Position numbers and translations under genes: made by a program. From Paenibacillus ottowii (GTDB taxonomy: Bacteria > Bacillota > Bacilli > Paenibacillales > Paenibacillaceae), in the NCBI RefSeq assembly GCF_006874425.1, contig NZ_VIJZ01000006.1, forward strand, positions 124,001 to 188,000: a stretch of 64,000 bases of DNA. Reading direction: 5' to 3'. The notes under the pieces are model-generated. The model saw only the letters and a program-made list of their open reading frames with translations, ran no database searches and was not told the DNA's origin. The stretch's first letter is position 1, and the number at the start of each line of letters is the position of its first letter. Positions 37,036-46,632 of this stretch are shown here, piece by piece.

Positions 37036-38331
37036 ATGGCTTTCAAAGACAAACTGGTCGATGGCCTCACATCGGTAGCAAATGCAATCAACAATTTTAA
37101 ATATATAATAGCAATCAAATCGGCTTTTATCACTTTAATGCCTGTTATTATTGTTGGTGCTTTTGCAGTATTGATCTCCAATATGGTCATGGACCCGGTC
37201 AATGGTCTGGCCCATTTTAAGCCATTCTCATTTTTGGCAGAGTACAAACCGATTTTCTCAAGCATTAACTATGCCAGCCTGAATATCCTTACCATTCTAG
37301 CTATTTTTATGATTGGTCTGGAGCTAGGAAAAATTAATGGAGAGAAAAATCTTTTCCCCGGTTTACTTGCTCTCATCTGTTTCATCTCTGTGACACCAAC
37401 CACGATTGAACTGATGGTTAACGGAGACATGCAGAAAGTAACGGACGTCATCGCCCGTCAATTTACGGATACTAAAAGCTTGTTTTTGGGTATTTTCATA
37501 AGTATCCTATCCGTTGAGCTATACAACAAACTGGGCAAGTCCGATAAATTAAAGATTAAAATGCCTGAAAGTGTTCCCAGCAATGTAGCTGTTTCTTTCT
37601 CCGCACTCATCCCTGCCATTATCACCGTAACTGTTTTTTCGATGCTTGGATTCTTTTTTCATAAGTTCACAGGCCTCTACCTGTACGATGCTGTCTATAA
37701 TGTGGTGCAACAACCTTTGGAGACTGTAGTCCAAGGACTGCCAGGTATACTGATACTCATGCTGGTGGCGCAAATCTTCTGGGTGATTGGTATTCACGGA
37801 AACCAAATGGTAAAGCCCATTCGTGAGCCTCTGCTGCTTGGAGCGATTACTGTTAACATGACTGCATATGATCAAGGTCTCCCCATTCCGAACATTATTA
37901 CGATGCCTTTTTGGGACGTATACATGAGTATTGGGGGTTCAGGAGTTACGCTGGCCCTATTAATTAGTATTATGATCGCCTCCAAGCGCGAGGATATGAA
38001 GGAAATAACCAAGCTTTCGCTGGGGCCAGGTCTGTTTAATATTAATGAGCCTGTCATTTTCGGACTTCCGATTATGCTGAATCCATTGATGGCGATTCCG
38101 TTCATTATAACTCCGCTCATCACAGGAACAATTGGCTACTTCTCGACATTGCTTGGATTCGCAGGTAAAGCGGTCGTTATGGTTCCGTGGACTACACCGC
38201 CTATTATTAATGCCTACCTGTCTACAGGTGGAAGCATTGGTGCCGTTGTAACGCAGATTATTTGTATCATAGTAGCCATTATCATCTATTTCCCATTCGT
38301 CAAAATTGCCAACAAGCGAACGACTGAATAA
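37036..38331 (+). CDS. PTS cellobiose/lichenan-type IIC permease
   Basis: 431 residues, GGGAGGG 8 bases before the ATG. About ten hydrophobic segments; typical Lac-family features include VGAFAVLISNMV near residue 40, IHGNQMVKPI near 255 and GLFNINEPVIFGLPIMLNP near 335, whose NEP is part of the sugar site. Carries beta-glucosides across the membrane while IIB phosphorylates them. 16 bases after IIA. Confidence 0.93.
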   Translation: MAFKDKLVDGLTSVANAINNFKYIIAIKSAFITLMPVIIVGAFAVLISNMVMDPVNGLAHFKPFSFLAEYKPIFSSINYASLNILTILAIFMIGLELGKINGEKNLFPGLLALICFISVTPTTIELMVNGDMQKVTDVIARQFTDTKSLFLGIFISILSVELYNKLGKSDKLKIKMPESVPSNVAVSFSALIPAIITVTVFSMLGFFFHKFTGLYLYDAVYNVVQQPLETVVQGLPGILILMLVAQIFWVIGIHGNQMVKPIREPLLLGAITVNMTAYDQGLPIPNIITMPFWDVYMSIGGSGVTLALLISIMIASKREDMKEITKLSLGPGLFNINEPVIFGLPIMLNPLMAIPFIITPLITGTIGYFSTLLGFAGKAVVMVPWTTPPIINAYLSTGGSIGAVVTQIICIIVAIIIYFPFVKIANKRTTE

Positions 38332-38403
38332 TGCGCTACTGTAGAGATACACCCGCTGAGAATCGCCTTGAGGAATCTATAGAATGAAAAGGAGAAGCAT
38401 ATC

Positions 38404-39840
38404 ATGGCTAAACACACCGTACAAATTCCGCCAAATTTCATGATGGGGGCAGCGGCTTCCGCCTGGCAGACAGAGGGCTGGAGCGGTAAACAGGAAGGTC
38501 AAGACTCATATCTGGACGTATGGTACAAAAATGACCGCTATGTCTGGCACAATGGATATGGACCCGCGGGGGCAACCGATTTTTATAATCGTTATGCCGA
38601 AGATATTGCCCTGATGAAGCAGATTGGACTCACTCATTATCGCACCTCTATTAATTGGTCCCGCTTCTTAACGGATTATGAAAATGTGGTGGTGGATGAA
38701 ACCTATGCGAATTACATCGGCAGGGTCATTGACGAGTTGATTGCAAGCGGAGTCGAGCCAATGATTTGTCTGGAGCACTATGAGGTGCCCGCTTATTTAC
38801 TGGACAAATATGAAGGCTGGTCTTCCAAGCATGTGGTGGAGCTGTTTGTGAAATATGCGGAAAAGGTGTTTGAACGGTACGGAGATCGGGTCAAGCACTG
38901 GTTTACATTTAATGAGCCCATTGTTGTACAGACTCGTGTCTATCTGGACGCCCTTCGTTATCCCTATGAACAAAATACGCGAAAGTGGATGCAATGGAAC
39001 TATCATAAAACACTGGCTACGGCGAAATGCGTCCAGCTTTTCAAAGCCAAAAAATACAGTCAGAGCGGAGCTAAAATAGGGGTTATTCTGAATCCCGAAG
39101 TGACGTACGCCCGGTCCAGTGCTCCACATGACCAGTATGCTGCTCATGTGTATGATTTATTTTACAATCGAGTATTTCTGGACCCGCTTATTAAAGGCGA
39201 ATACCCGCAAGAATTGTTCGAGCTTATGAGCAAGCATGATATTGCCTTTGAAGCTACAGCGGAAGAACTGGCCTTGATTAAGGAAAATACCGTTGACTAC
39301 GTTGGGATCAATCTCTACTATCCCCACCGGGTCAAAGCGCAGAGTAAAGCGTGGAACGAAAACATTCCTTTTCACCCCTCTTACTACTATGAGCATTTTG
39401 ATCTTCCGGGCAAAAGAATGAACAAGTCACGGGGCTGGGAAATTTATCCCAAAATCATTTACGATATGGGAATGCGCATCAAGAATGAATATAACAATAT
39501 CGAGTGGTTTGTCGCGGAAAATGGCATGGGCATTGAAAATGAAGCTGCGTTCAAAAATGAGGAACACATTATTCAGGACGACTATCGGATTGACTTTATA
39601 ACTGAGCACTTATACTACACGTTACAAGCTGTAGAAGCAGGCTCCAACTGTACAGGTTATATGCTATGGGCCTTCACAGACAACGTTTCCCCTATGAATG
39701 CTTTTAAAAATCGCTATGGGCTGGTGGAAATTAACCTGGAGAATGATCGAAGTCAGCATTTGAAGAAATCCGGCTACTGGTATCAAGCTGTTATCAAGGA
39801 ACGCTCATTTGTTGCTGATCTGGATGAAGAGTATAAGTAG
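38404..39840 (+). CDS. GH1 6-phospho-beta-glucosidase
   Basis: 478 residues, AAAAGGAG 9 bases before the ATG. GH1 signatures: GAAASAWQTEG near residue 16, acid/base Glu in HWFTFNEP near 178, and nucleophile Glu in FVAENGMG near 374. In a PTS operon the substrate must be a 6-phosphorylated beta-glucoside, cleaved in the cytosol to glucose-6-phosphate and an aglycone or glucose. The position between IIC and IIB is unusual but spacing shows a single operon. Confidence 0.94.
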   Translation: MAKHTVQIPPNFMMGAAASAWQTEGWSGKQEGQDSYLDVWYKNDRYVWHNGYGPAGATDFYNRYAEDIALMKQIGLTHYRTSINWSRFLTDYENVVVDETYANYIGRVIDELIASGVEPMICLEHYEVPAYLLDKYEGWSSKHVVELFVKYAEKVFERYGDRVKHWFTFNEPIVVQTRVYLDALRYPYEQNTRKWMQWNYHKTLATAKCVQLFKAKKYSQSGAKIGVILNPEVTYARSSAPHDQYAAHVYDLFYNRVFLDPLIKGEYPQELFELMSKHDIAFEATAEELALIKENTVDYVGINLYYPHRVKAQSKAWNENIPFHPSYYYEHFDLPGKRMNKSRGWEIYPKIIYDMGMRIKNEYNNIEWFVAENGMGIENEAAFKNEEHIIQDDYRIDFITEHLYYTLQAVEAGSNCTGYMLWAFTDNVSPMNAFKNRYGLVEINLENDRSQHLKKSGYWYQAVIKERSFVADLDEEYK

Positions 39841-39869
39841 TTCAAATGAACTTCTGGAGGCGCTCTAAT

Positions 39870-40196
39870 ATGAAAAAAATCATTCTGGCATGCTCTGCGG
39901 GGATGTCAACATCCATTCTGGTTTCCAAGATGAAAAAAGAAGCCGCAGCGAGATCCATAGAGCTGAAGATCGAAGCCATCCCCGAAAGCACCATTAAGGA
40001 AGAGCTGGAAGGCATGACTGATCCTGTGATTGCTATATTGCTCGGACCTCAAGTGCGGATGCGTAAAAAGCCAGTAACTGAAATTGCAGCTCCCTATGGC
40101 ATCCCTGTAGATGTCATTGACACATTGGCTTACGGTAGAGGAAACGGTGCAGCCGTCCTAGATCAAGCCTTCAAGCTAGCTGGCGAGAATCTATAA
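39870..40196 (+). CDS. PTS lactose/cellobiose-type IIB component
   Basis: 108 residues from the ATG at 39870 (GGAGG 10 bases upstream); an ATG 24 bases earlier lies before that site. The phosphorylated Cys is residue 8 in ILACSAGMSTS, the family P-loop. Completes the IIA-IIC-IIB set. A strong terminator follows. Confidence 0.93.
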   Translation: MKKIILACSAGMSTSILVSKMKKEAAARSIELKIEAIPESTIKEELEGMTDPVIAILLGPQVRMRKKPVTEIAAPYGIPVDVIDTLAYGRGNGAAVLDQAFKLAGENL

Positions 40197-40211
40197 CTTC
40201 TGTTCAAACCG

Positions 40212-40245
40212 AAAAGAGGCTGAGAGTTTCCTCAGTCTCTTTTTT
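40212..40245 (+). terminator. Terminator of the beta-glucoside PTS operon
   Basis: AGAGGCTGAG (40215-40224) pairs with CTCAGTCTCT (40231-40240, one G-T pair), followed by TTTTT. Confidence 0.85.
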
Positions 40246-40259
40246 GATCCGCGCGCTTG

Positions 40260-41195
40260 TTAGCCCTGACTGCCTTCTTTGTCTGTGCCCATACTGCTCA
40301 CATACGTTTCCCTTAGACCGGCAGAGATGCCGTATAGCGGTTCCCAACGAAGCCAGTGTCTGGCGACTGCGTTGCTAAGACAGCTATGGCGAATGTCTCC
40401 CGCCCGCGCAGGAGAATACACCGGCCGCACAGATGAACCGTGCAGCTTTAGCAAATCATAAGCCAGCCGATTGATCGACGTCGTTCGTCCCGTACTTACA
40501 TGCACCGTGCGTTGGTCCGCTGCATGTATAGCCGCCATATTGGCGCGGACTACATCCTTGACGTACACAAAGTCGCGGGTTTGCGTCCCGTCGCCGTGAA
40601 TGAGCAAGGGGCTGCCTTTTTTCAGCCGCTCTATAAAAATAGCGACTACACCGCCCTCTCCCTTCGCAGCCTGACCGGGACCATACACATTTCCGTAACG
40701 CAAAATCGTGTAGTTCAAGCCGTACAAACGATAAAAAAGCCGAATATACGATTCTGCGGTCAGCTTGGACAGTCCGTAGCCTGAAATAGGCCCCACTGGA
40801 TCGTCTTCCTGAATACATTGCTTTTGCAGTTCTCCGTATACACCGGATGTGGAGGCAAATATGATTTTCGACACCCCCGCATCACGACAAGCCTGCAACA
40901 AATGGATCGTCCCCAGTACATTCACATCCGCATCCTCATCGGGGTGATGGATAGATTGCTGCACATCAGCCTGTGCAGCCAAGTGAAACACAATATCCGG
41001 GCTTTCCCGAATCAGCAGCGTCCTGGCTTCAGCGCTGCGAATATCTGCAACATGCATGACCGCGCGCGGGTCCACATTTGCAGCATTCCCGGTCGTCAGA
41101 TTATCCAGCACAAGCACTCTGATGCCTGAGTCAGCAAGCGCCCGTACCAGCTGGGAACCAATAAACCCGGCTCCTCCGGTGACCAAAGCCTTCAC
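40260..41195 (-). CDS. NAD-dependent sugar epimerase/dehydratase (UDP-glucose 4-epimerase-like)
   Basis: 311 residues, GTG start with AGGAGGG 7 bases upstream. Extended SDR: GGAGFIGSQLVRAL at residues 7-20, FHLAAQADVQQS near 70, catalytic Ser in FASTSGVYGE and the YGLSKLTAE Tyr-Lys pair near 140, then YGNVYGPGQ. Converts a nucleotide sugar, probably UDP-glucose/galactose or the GlcNAc equivalent. Lies at one end of the glycan locus, in the orientation of its main operons but 129 bases after the DUF1796 gene. Confidence 0.86.
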   Translation of the reverse strand: MKALVTGGAGFIGSQLVRALADSGIRVLVLDNLTTGNAANVDPRAVMHVADIRSAEARTLLIRESPDIVFHLAAQADVQQSIHHPDEDADVNVLGTIHLLQACRDAGVSKIIFASTSGVYGELQKQCIQEDDPVGPISGYGLSKLTAESYIRLFYRLYGLNYTILRYGNVYGPGQAAKGEGGVVAIFIERLKKGSPLLIHGDGTQTRDFVYVKDVVRANMAAIHAADQRTVHVSTGRTTSINRLAYDLLKLHGSSVRPVYSPARAGDIRHSCLSNAVARHWLRWEPLYGISAGLRETYVSSMGTDKEGSQG

Positions 41196-41324
41196 TAGCG
41201 CACCCTCCTTTTGAACCGAAGCATGTATCTTCCCTTCGCATCATGTTATGCGACGCTCTACAGCTTGGCGCAGGCGCAAGCACAGGTGAAAGACAATCTA
41301 TACGTGTTCCTATGTCTCCCCCTC

Positions 41325-42432
41325 TCAGACATGAAGTCTGACGTTGTTCAGTATATAACGCCACATCTCATCCTGACCGTTCCATATATCCTCGGGTGGC
41401 AACGCTACTGAAACCAATCGGTTCAGTCCCCAATCTAGCTCTGTCACACCTTCATCCCCTGTATAATCCACGAATAACAAACGAAAATCATGTGTAATCC
41501 TCTGTGACAACACATCATGCAGTTCAACCACTTGCTCCCGACTACCACCAAGACGAACCAGCAGCAGACGGGAAGCCGACGCGAATTTTTCCAGTAGACG
41601 TGCAATGCGGCGGTCAAGTGTCGTTTTAAACTCAGGATAGGAAGCCAGATGCTCTGATGTATTCTGACTAACTGGAAAATGGTGTGCTGCTGTAATCTCG
41701 TAGGACGCATCCTCAACCAAAAAGTTATGACCTCCGTAATCATGCCCTATGACACGCAGACCTTCAACATTCATAAAACGGGCAAAACGCTCATTCAGTA
41801 AACGACTGATCTGTGATAAATTGCCGGAAATCATCCAATCCAGTGGACCTGCATACGGACGGAGTCCATTTTTATCCAGTTGATTCGAAGGTAAGCAATG
41901 CCCTCCCAGGCTAAACACTGCGTCATACTCACCCTGCAATCGCTCAAGCACGCCGACCTCCCCTTTTCGACAAGGACATTCCTTCAAAAAGGGTACGCCA
42001 GTGCGGATCACTCTTGTAATTAGGTTCCCAGCATACGAACGTACAAGCTGCGCTTGGCCATCTGTGTTTTTGCAAAAAAAACGTTCGATCCGACGGTCTA
42101 TCTTTTCCTTGAATTCTGGATAGGTTGCCAGGTCTGCGGATGTATTGCGTTCCTGAGGAAAATCGTGCACTGAGATCACATTATAAGCAATATCTCTGAC
42201 CATATAATTGAGTTGGCTCGTACCAACGACACTCAGATTGGGCAAATCCATAAAGCCGGCAAATCGGTTTTCGAGCAAGCGGTTCACACCAGAAAGCGTG
42301 TCAGACATCATCCAATCCAGCACCCCGGCAAACGGCCGCAAACGGTTTTTTTTCCAATTGAATGGCAGGTGTACAGTTCTGCCCCAAACTAAAGACCGCG
42401 TCATATTCCCCTGCCAGCTGTGCGAGTTTCAT
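41325..42432 (-). pseudogene. Tandem DUF1796 protein, frameshifted at an A8 run
   Basis: Starts at ATG 42432 with AAGGAGG 7 bases upstream. Two copies of the DUF1796 domain (putative papain-like cysteine protein) follow each other: first EYDAVFSLGQNCTPAIQLEK, second EYDAVFSLGGHCLPSNQLDK, each continuing LRPFAG or LRPYAG, LDWMM/LDWMI and HDFP/HHFP. A run of eight A (42346-42353, minus strand) throws the first copy out of frame; with seven A the two parts join in one reading frame of about 368 residues. This could be a real lesion, phase variation by slippage, or a sequencing error. DUF1796 genes are often found among glycosyltransferase genes. Confidence 0.75.
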
Positions 42433-42673
42433 AGCCGTGCCTCCTTTGTTCATGCGATCCTTACCTCTAGTCTTGCTCTATGCTTCTTCTTAAGGAAAAA
42501 GGGCTTCAGACCGCAGATTGTTCCACTCTACATTACATGCACAGCATGGCAAAAAGGGTTGGACACTGGCGCGCTTTTTGTCAAAGAGGCGTACAACTAT
42601 CCAGTCCACTCCCGTTCATTTTTCATATCATATAAGGCTGGTAACCTTACGGAATTCAAGGAGGCATCATGAT

Positions 42674-43021
42674 ATGTCCGTGTTCCTTTTAACTGTCGAT
42701 CATCATATCGCTTGCCACAGCGCCCATATACAAAGCTGCAATGTAACCTTCTTCAATCGTGAAAAAAGATCCGTTGATATGCTGCTGGAAATGGGGAATG
42801 ACAGTGGCGTTTTCAGACGGCAGCTTCTTCGACTAGGCCCTTCTCCCGAAGCTGGCTCAGTACTGGAAATCAAGGATATGGAGACGGCCCAAAACCCGTT
42901 TTATCTGCGAGTGGTTACGAATATTTACAATCCGGAAACGCTGTTTATTCTGGCTGAATTTGTGGAAAACGGGAACGTAGTCGCTAAGCGGACAACCAGT
43001 CATTTTACCATCACACCTTAA
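42674..43021 (+). CDS. Small beta-rich protein of unknown function
   Basis: 115 residues from the ATG at 42674, with AAGGAGG 9 bases upstream; a longer frame lacks such a site. The sequence alternates hydrophobic and polar residues as in a small beta sandwich (SVFLLTVDHHIACHSAHIQSCNVTFFN, LRVVTNIYNPETLFILAEFVENGNVVAKRTT). No signal peptide. A sigma-K-like -10 box CATATCATA lies at 42624-42632. With the next gene it forms a small plus-strand island inside the glycan locus. I do not recognise a family. Confidence 0.65.
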   Translation: MSVFLLTVDHHIACHSAHIQSCNVTFFNREKRSVDMLLEMGNDSGVFRRQLLRLGPSPEAGSVLEIKDMETAQNPFYLRVVTNIYNPETLFILAEFVENGNVVAKRTTSHFTITP

Positions 43022-43045
43022 TGATCAGGCAGAGAGGAAAAATGT

Positions 43046-43384
43046 ATGTTGTTAAAATATACCGTTCAACACAAAGCTGAAGCAGGCACATATGCACTGC
43101 CTTTTCAGGTCACCGAACAGGAGAGCGTGCTCTCTACATTGATCATTCCTGCAAGTGAAGCAGAAGGACGTATTGTCATCGAAGTGTCTATGGTCTGGGA
43201 AAACCCGCTGCTCAACTGGGATATCGGGGAACTGGATATTCGATTGCGTCGCAACGATCAGCAGGGACCTGTGCTGGATTGGTTGCAGGACTCCTGCTAT
43301 CAGGAGGGATATGCCGAGTTAAGCTATGGAAACGGGAACACAGGCAGAGCCTCATGTGTACTGCTTGACCGTACGATCGGCTGA
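43046..43384 (+). CDS. Small protein of unknown function, probably frameshifted at its end
   Basis: 112 residues in the ATG frame, starting 24 bases after the previous gene with GAGAGG upstream. Beta-rich with charged turns (LIIPASEAEGRIVIEVSMVWENPLLNWDIGELDIRLRRND). Near 43345 the reading appears to change frame: the neighbouring frame continues HVYCLTVRSADRRAVVTGPIMIRGSVYE, which looks like a natural protein ending, while the ATG frame runs into a terse ASCVLLDRTIG. A terminator follows at 43489. Function unknown; possibly a surface or spore protein like its neighbour. Confidence 0.5.
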   Translation: MLLKYTVQHKAEAGTYALPFQVTEQESVLSTLIIPASEAEGRIVIEVSMVWENPLLNWDIGELDIRLRRNDQQGPVLDWLQDSCYQEGYAELSYGNGNTGRASCVLLDRTIG

Positions 43385-43488
43385 CAGGCGCGCGGTTGTT
43401 ACGGGGCCAATCATGATTCGAGGCTCGGTTTATGAAGATCGAATGGGTGACAGCTCGGCTCGGATGGACAATAAGCTAAAAAAACTAA

Positions 43489-43525
43489 AGGCAGGTGGGG
43501 ATGTTCAGCCCGACCTGCCTTTTTA
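43489..43525 (+). terminator. Terminator after the two small plus-strand genes
   Basis: GGCAGGT (43490-43496) and ACCTGCC (43513-43519) with an inner GGG/CCC pairing, then TTTTTAT. Confidence 0.82.
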
Positions 43526-43539
43526 TATGGTCTGTATGC

Positions 43540-43710
43540 TCATGGCGCGGATTGTTTCAGCCGTTCCAAAATATCAGCGTCCGGGAGCTTATAATCTTCC
43601 GGCAAGGAGGTGTTAATTCGGTTCCATATTGCGTAATCGACCTCCAGCTCTGGATGTGACTGCTGGATTTCAAAAAGATTGTACAAGTCTCCAACGATAG
43701 GAAAAGTCAT
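43540..43710 (-). CDS. Small protein of unknown function, 56 residues
   Basis: Start at ATG 43710, preceded by AGGAGGGGG. The sequence MTFPIVGDLYNLFEIQQSHPE is followed by an acidic, Leu-rich helical end (LPEDYKLPDADILERLKQSAP). No known motif. It lies 22 bases after the stop of the decayed GT4 gene, in the same orientation, so it was probably the last gene of that operon. The strong ribosome site is the main support. Confidence 0.6.
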   Translation of the reverse strand: MTFPIVGDLYNLFEIQQSHPELEVDYAIWNRINTSLPEDYKLPDADILERLKQSAP

Positions 43711-43732
43711 ATTCCCCCTCCTAACTATCGAA

Positions 43733-44856
43733 TCAACGGACTTGATTAAGCGCTTGCCCATAAATGTTTACAAGTCGTTCAATCATAACATCCAAAGACC
43801 AGTGCGCGGTTCCCCATGCTTTGGCGCGATTTCCCATGGCTATCCGTATTTCATCCTGAGCCAGCAAATGCTGCAAATGAGCTGCAAGCGACTCCACATC
43901 GCCAACCGGGGAAACCAGTCCGGTGTGTTCATGTTTCACCATTTCCGGCAGTCCACCCGCATCTGATACCACTGCCGGAAGAGTCCCATAATCTGCGCCT
44001 CCATGACCGAAAATGGCTGATTATCCTGTATGCTCGGATGAACAAAAAGGTCCGCCAGTTGTAAAAGGGCGGGTACATCTTCACGATGTCCCAGAAAGAC
44101 CATATCTTCCTCCAGCCCCAGCTCCTTCGCCTGTGCCTGAAGCTCTTCCCTTTTATCCCCATCCCCGACAATCCAGCAAACCCAGTCCGTACGCTTTGCT
44201 TTCAGCAGACCAAGGGCGCTCATTAAATAATGTAGTCCTTTGATATAGACCAGCCTAGAAGGGCATATTATAACTTTTTTCCCCTCAGGCCGTGTCATGT
44301 CTGTTCCCTTGGCATGGACTTTCCAGAAGAGTTCGGTATCTAAGCCGTATTGGAAAGTGGTAATCTGCTGCTCAGGCACTTCGAACTCACGAACAAGTGT
44401 CTGTTTCATCCATTCTGTAGATGTAATCGTAATATCAGCAGAAATAGCGCCATAATGCTCCAGTGCCCAATAATATTTCCACATCAGCGTCTCGCGGTAA
44501 CCCTCCTCATGATCCCGCTCCAGAGCCATCATGACTTCACGAGCCAGCGAGCCATGTATGTTCGCCACTAATGCACTGTCTTGCGTTTGACCCGACTTAG
44601 AGCACGCGTAGCGATAACGTCCTGCGTATGAATCACATCATACGGACATTCAACTTTGTATGCAACAGGGGCAGCAGTTGATCCTTCGGCAACTCCTTAT
44701 TTTCAAAACAATATGGTATTTGAGGGTATCCGGTCCATTCCCCATCAAGTCTACCGTGTGACCCAGCAGTTCGAGTCTTCGTTTAATTTGCAGCATAAAG
44801 GGCCACACACCACCCAAATGAGGAATCGGCCAGTACGTAGCCAACAAAATTTTCAA
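43733..44856 (-). pseudogene. Decayed family 4 glycosyltransferase
   Basis: Begins at a TTG (44856) behind a GGAGG site as KILLATYWPIPHLGGVWPFM, a GT4 opening. The frame breaks near 44735, again near 44660 (readable as YDVIHTQDVIATRALSR), and again near 44590, then runs intact as ANIHGSLAREVMM through LVYIKGLHYLMSAL and QPFSVMEAQIMG. Near 43985 a duplicated CT moves the rest (VVSDAGGLPEMVKHEHTGL) out of frame. At least four lesions, so no function. Intact GT4 genes elsewhere in the window could have replaced it. Confidence 0.82.
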
Positions 44857-45031
44857 AACAGCCCCGCCTCCTCTGTCTCTATAAATAGATATGCCTGAAG
44901 TGTTTATCAAAATGTACTTTTTTCAGTATCGCCTACAGACAACTATACAAGCTTCCCTCTCAATAGATTCATAGAATAGTAGCATCCCGGTCGAGGGATT
45001 TTACCATACTGTTTTGGAGAGGATGATTCAT

Positions 45032-45409
45032 TTGGCTTTTACGACTGGTTATATGACCAACACGAGGGATTTTGGTACTGCCTGCTCCAATGTTGTTGTA
45101 AATTTGGTCAATGAGGACACGGTGAACGCAGCAACCGTAACCATCCAAATTTTTTTCTCACTTGTACCGGATACCAAGACACCACTGTATGTGACATCGG
45201 TTAATTTGCCCGCAAACTCGATTGCACGCCGTACTTTCTTTATACAAGGGGTTCTTGCCTATGAGGTACAATACGACGTAGTCTCCGCTGCTCCAGCCAA
45301 TGTTGTGCTTTCCAACTTTGGACTCGATCAGTTTGGTAATGTTGTACAGGAACATCGTGTTCTCCAGTCCGAACTGACCACAATCCAGGCACTGTCCCCT
45401 GTTATTTAA
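45032..45409 (+). CDS. Small beta-rich protein of unknown function
   Basis: 125 residues from a TTG at 45032 with GAGAGG 9 bases upstream; an ATG at 45023 sits too close to that site. Long alternating beta strands (NVVVNLVNEDTVNAATVTIQIFF, YEVQYDVV) and no signal peptide or membrane segment. A sigma-K-type -10 box CATAGAATA at 44970-44978 lies at a fitting distance, though no matching -35 is clear. Ends 4 bases inside the converging GT2 gene. Could be a structural protein of the spore surface; that is inference from context. Confidence 0.6.
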   Translation: MAFTTGYMTNTRDFGTACSNVVVNLVNEDTVNAATVTIQIFFSLVPDTKTPLYVTSVNLPANSIARRTFFIQGVLAYEVQYDVVSAAPANVVLSNFGLDQFGNVVQEHRVLQSELTTIQALSPVI

Positions 45410-46605
45410 AAACCACCCTGTTCCAGCGCCTCATGCAATCTGTGGGTATAATACACGTAATTCCATTCCGGCGGTACGGACTGAACCCCACGACCGCTGC
45501 CGATGGATGAGTGGTCATCTGTATAGTAGGAAAAGGCATGTGTATTCTGCAAAGGGCGCAGCAAATCCGTCAGATACAACAAATCCGTCACGGCAATATA
45601 AGGTTTGATACCGAAGCATACAACAAAGCGTGTGGTCGTTTCACCAATCGCCTGAACCAGTGCTTCCCTGACAGAATAATGGGGTCTCGGCGTTACGATT
45701 AGCCGAGGGTCAAGCATCATCGTCAGAAAGGAAGAGGCGCCTTGTTCCGGCGTAAGATCAAGCAACCGTACCATGCAATTACTGTAATGCTGCTCCAGCA
45801 GATTATCGAGCAACGGCTCAGCTTGAGCCATATCTGTAATAGGCATCAAAATGGTCATTTCAAGTGTGATCCCCCGGCGGGCCCTGGCCTCATACTTGGC
45901 GATTTGAAATGCGTGCCGCCAGCGACGATGCTCTTTCTGGCTGCGCAAGCTGGCCGACACACTAAAAGCAGAATTCACCCGGTAATCCATCAGGATTTCC
46001 GGGATAAACTTCATGCTGCATGTTTCGGTCAGCCGCAGCCAGTAATCATAATCCTCCACAGGTTGCAGCCGATAACCGTCGATCAGACGGGCATATTGAC
46101 TTTTGTACATAAATGATACCCCGACAATGCTGGCATTCAACAATTCGTGAGGCGGCTGACTTTGGTACCGAATCAATGCCTGTTGATGCTGCTCGTCATA
46201 CAACGGATTACCCGCACCGTCAACCTGACGGAAGGTGGAGAACACAAGTCCGAGCGAATCTGGCCCCTGTTCAAGCTCCCATCGCAATCGTTCGATAAAG
46301 GTTGAATGATACACGTTGTCGCTGGATACCCAGGTCACATATTGGATCAATGGATCTTTAAACAACTCACCGAATCCCCGGTTAAGGGCATGGGCTACTC
46401 CTTGGTTTTGAGGGAGTGTAACCAACTGAACGCGTGAGTCTCCCATGGCTGCGTGAAGCGCCGGCTGTATCATTTCCGGCGCTCCGTCAATCACAATGAT
46501 GAAGCGAAATGCCCTGTAGCTCTGGGCAAGTACGGATGAGATCGCAGCTTGCAGATAACCGATATCCTGTTTGTACAGCGGCATAACAATCCCCGTATCC
46601 ACCAT
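45406..46605 (-). CDS. Family 2 glycosyltransferase
   Basis: 399 residues from the ATG at 46605 (AGGAGGG 6 bases upstream). GT-A start TGIVMPLYKQDIGYLQAAISSVLAQSY and metal-site motif TWVSSDNVYH near residue 95. A second, degenerate GT-A-like segment appears after residue 245 (MTILMPITDMAQAEPLLDNLLEQHYSN), so this may be a two-domain or fused enzyme. Last gene of the UDP-sugar operon, 27 bases after another GT2. Confidence 0.86.
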   Translation of the reverse strand: MVDTGIVMPLYKQDIGYLQAAISSVLAQSYRAFRFIIVIDGAPEMIQPALHAAMGDSRVQLVTLPQNQGVAHALNRGFGELFKDPLIQYVTWVSSDNVYHSTFIERLRWELEQGPDSLGLVFSTFRQVDGAGNPLYDEQHQQALIRYQSQPPHELLNASIVGVSFMYKSQYARLIDGYRLQPVEDYDYWLRLTETCSMKFIPEILMDYRVNSAFSVSASLRSQKEHRRWRHAFQIAKYEARARRGITLEMTILMPITDMAQAEPLLDNLLEQHYSNCMVRLLDLTPEQGASSFLTMMLDPRLIVTPRPHYSVREALVQAIGETTTRFVVCFGIKPYIAVTDLLYLTDLLRPLQNTHAFSYYTDDHSSIGSGRGVQSVPPEWNYVYYTHRLHEALEQGGF

Positions 46606-46632
46606 ATCAATCCCTCCTGACAAACCTTTGCT

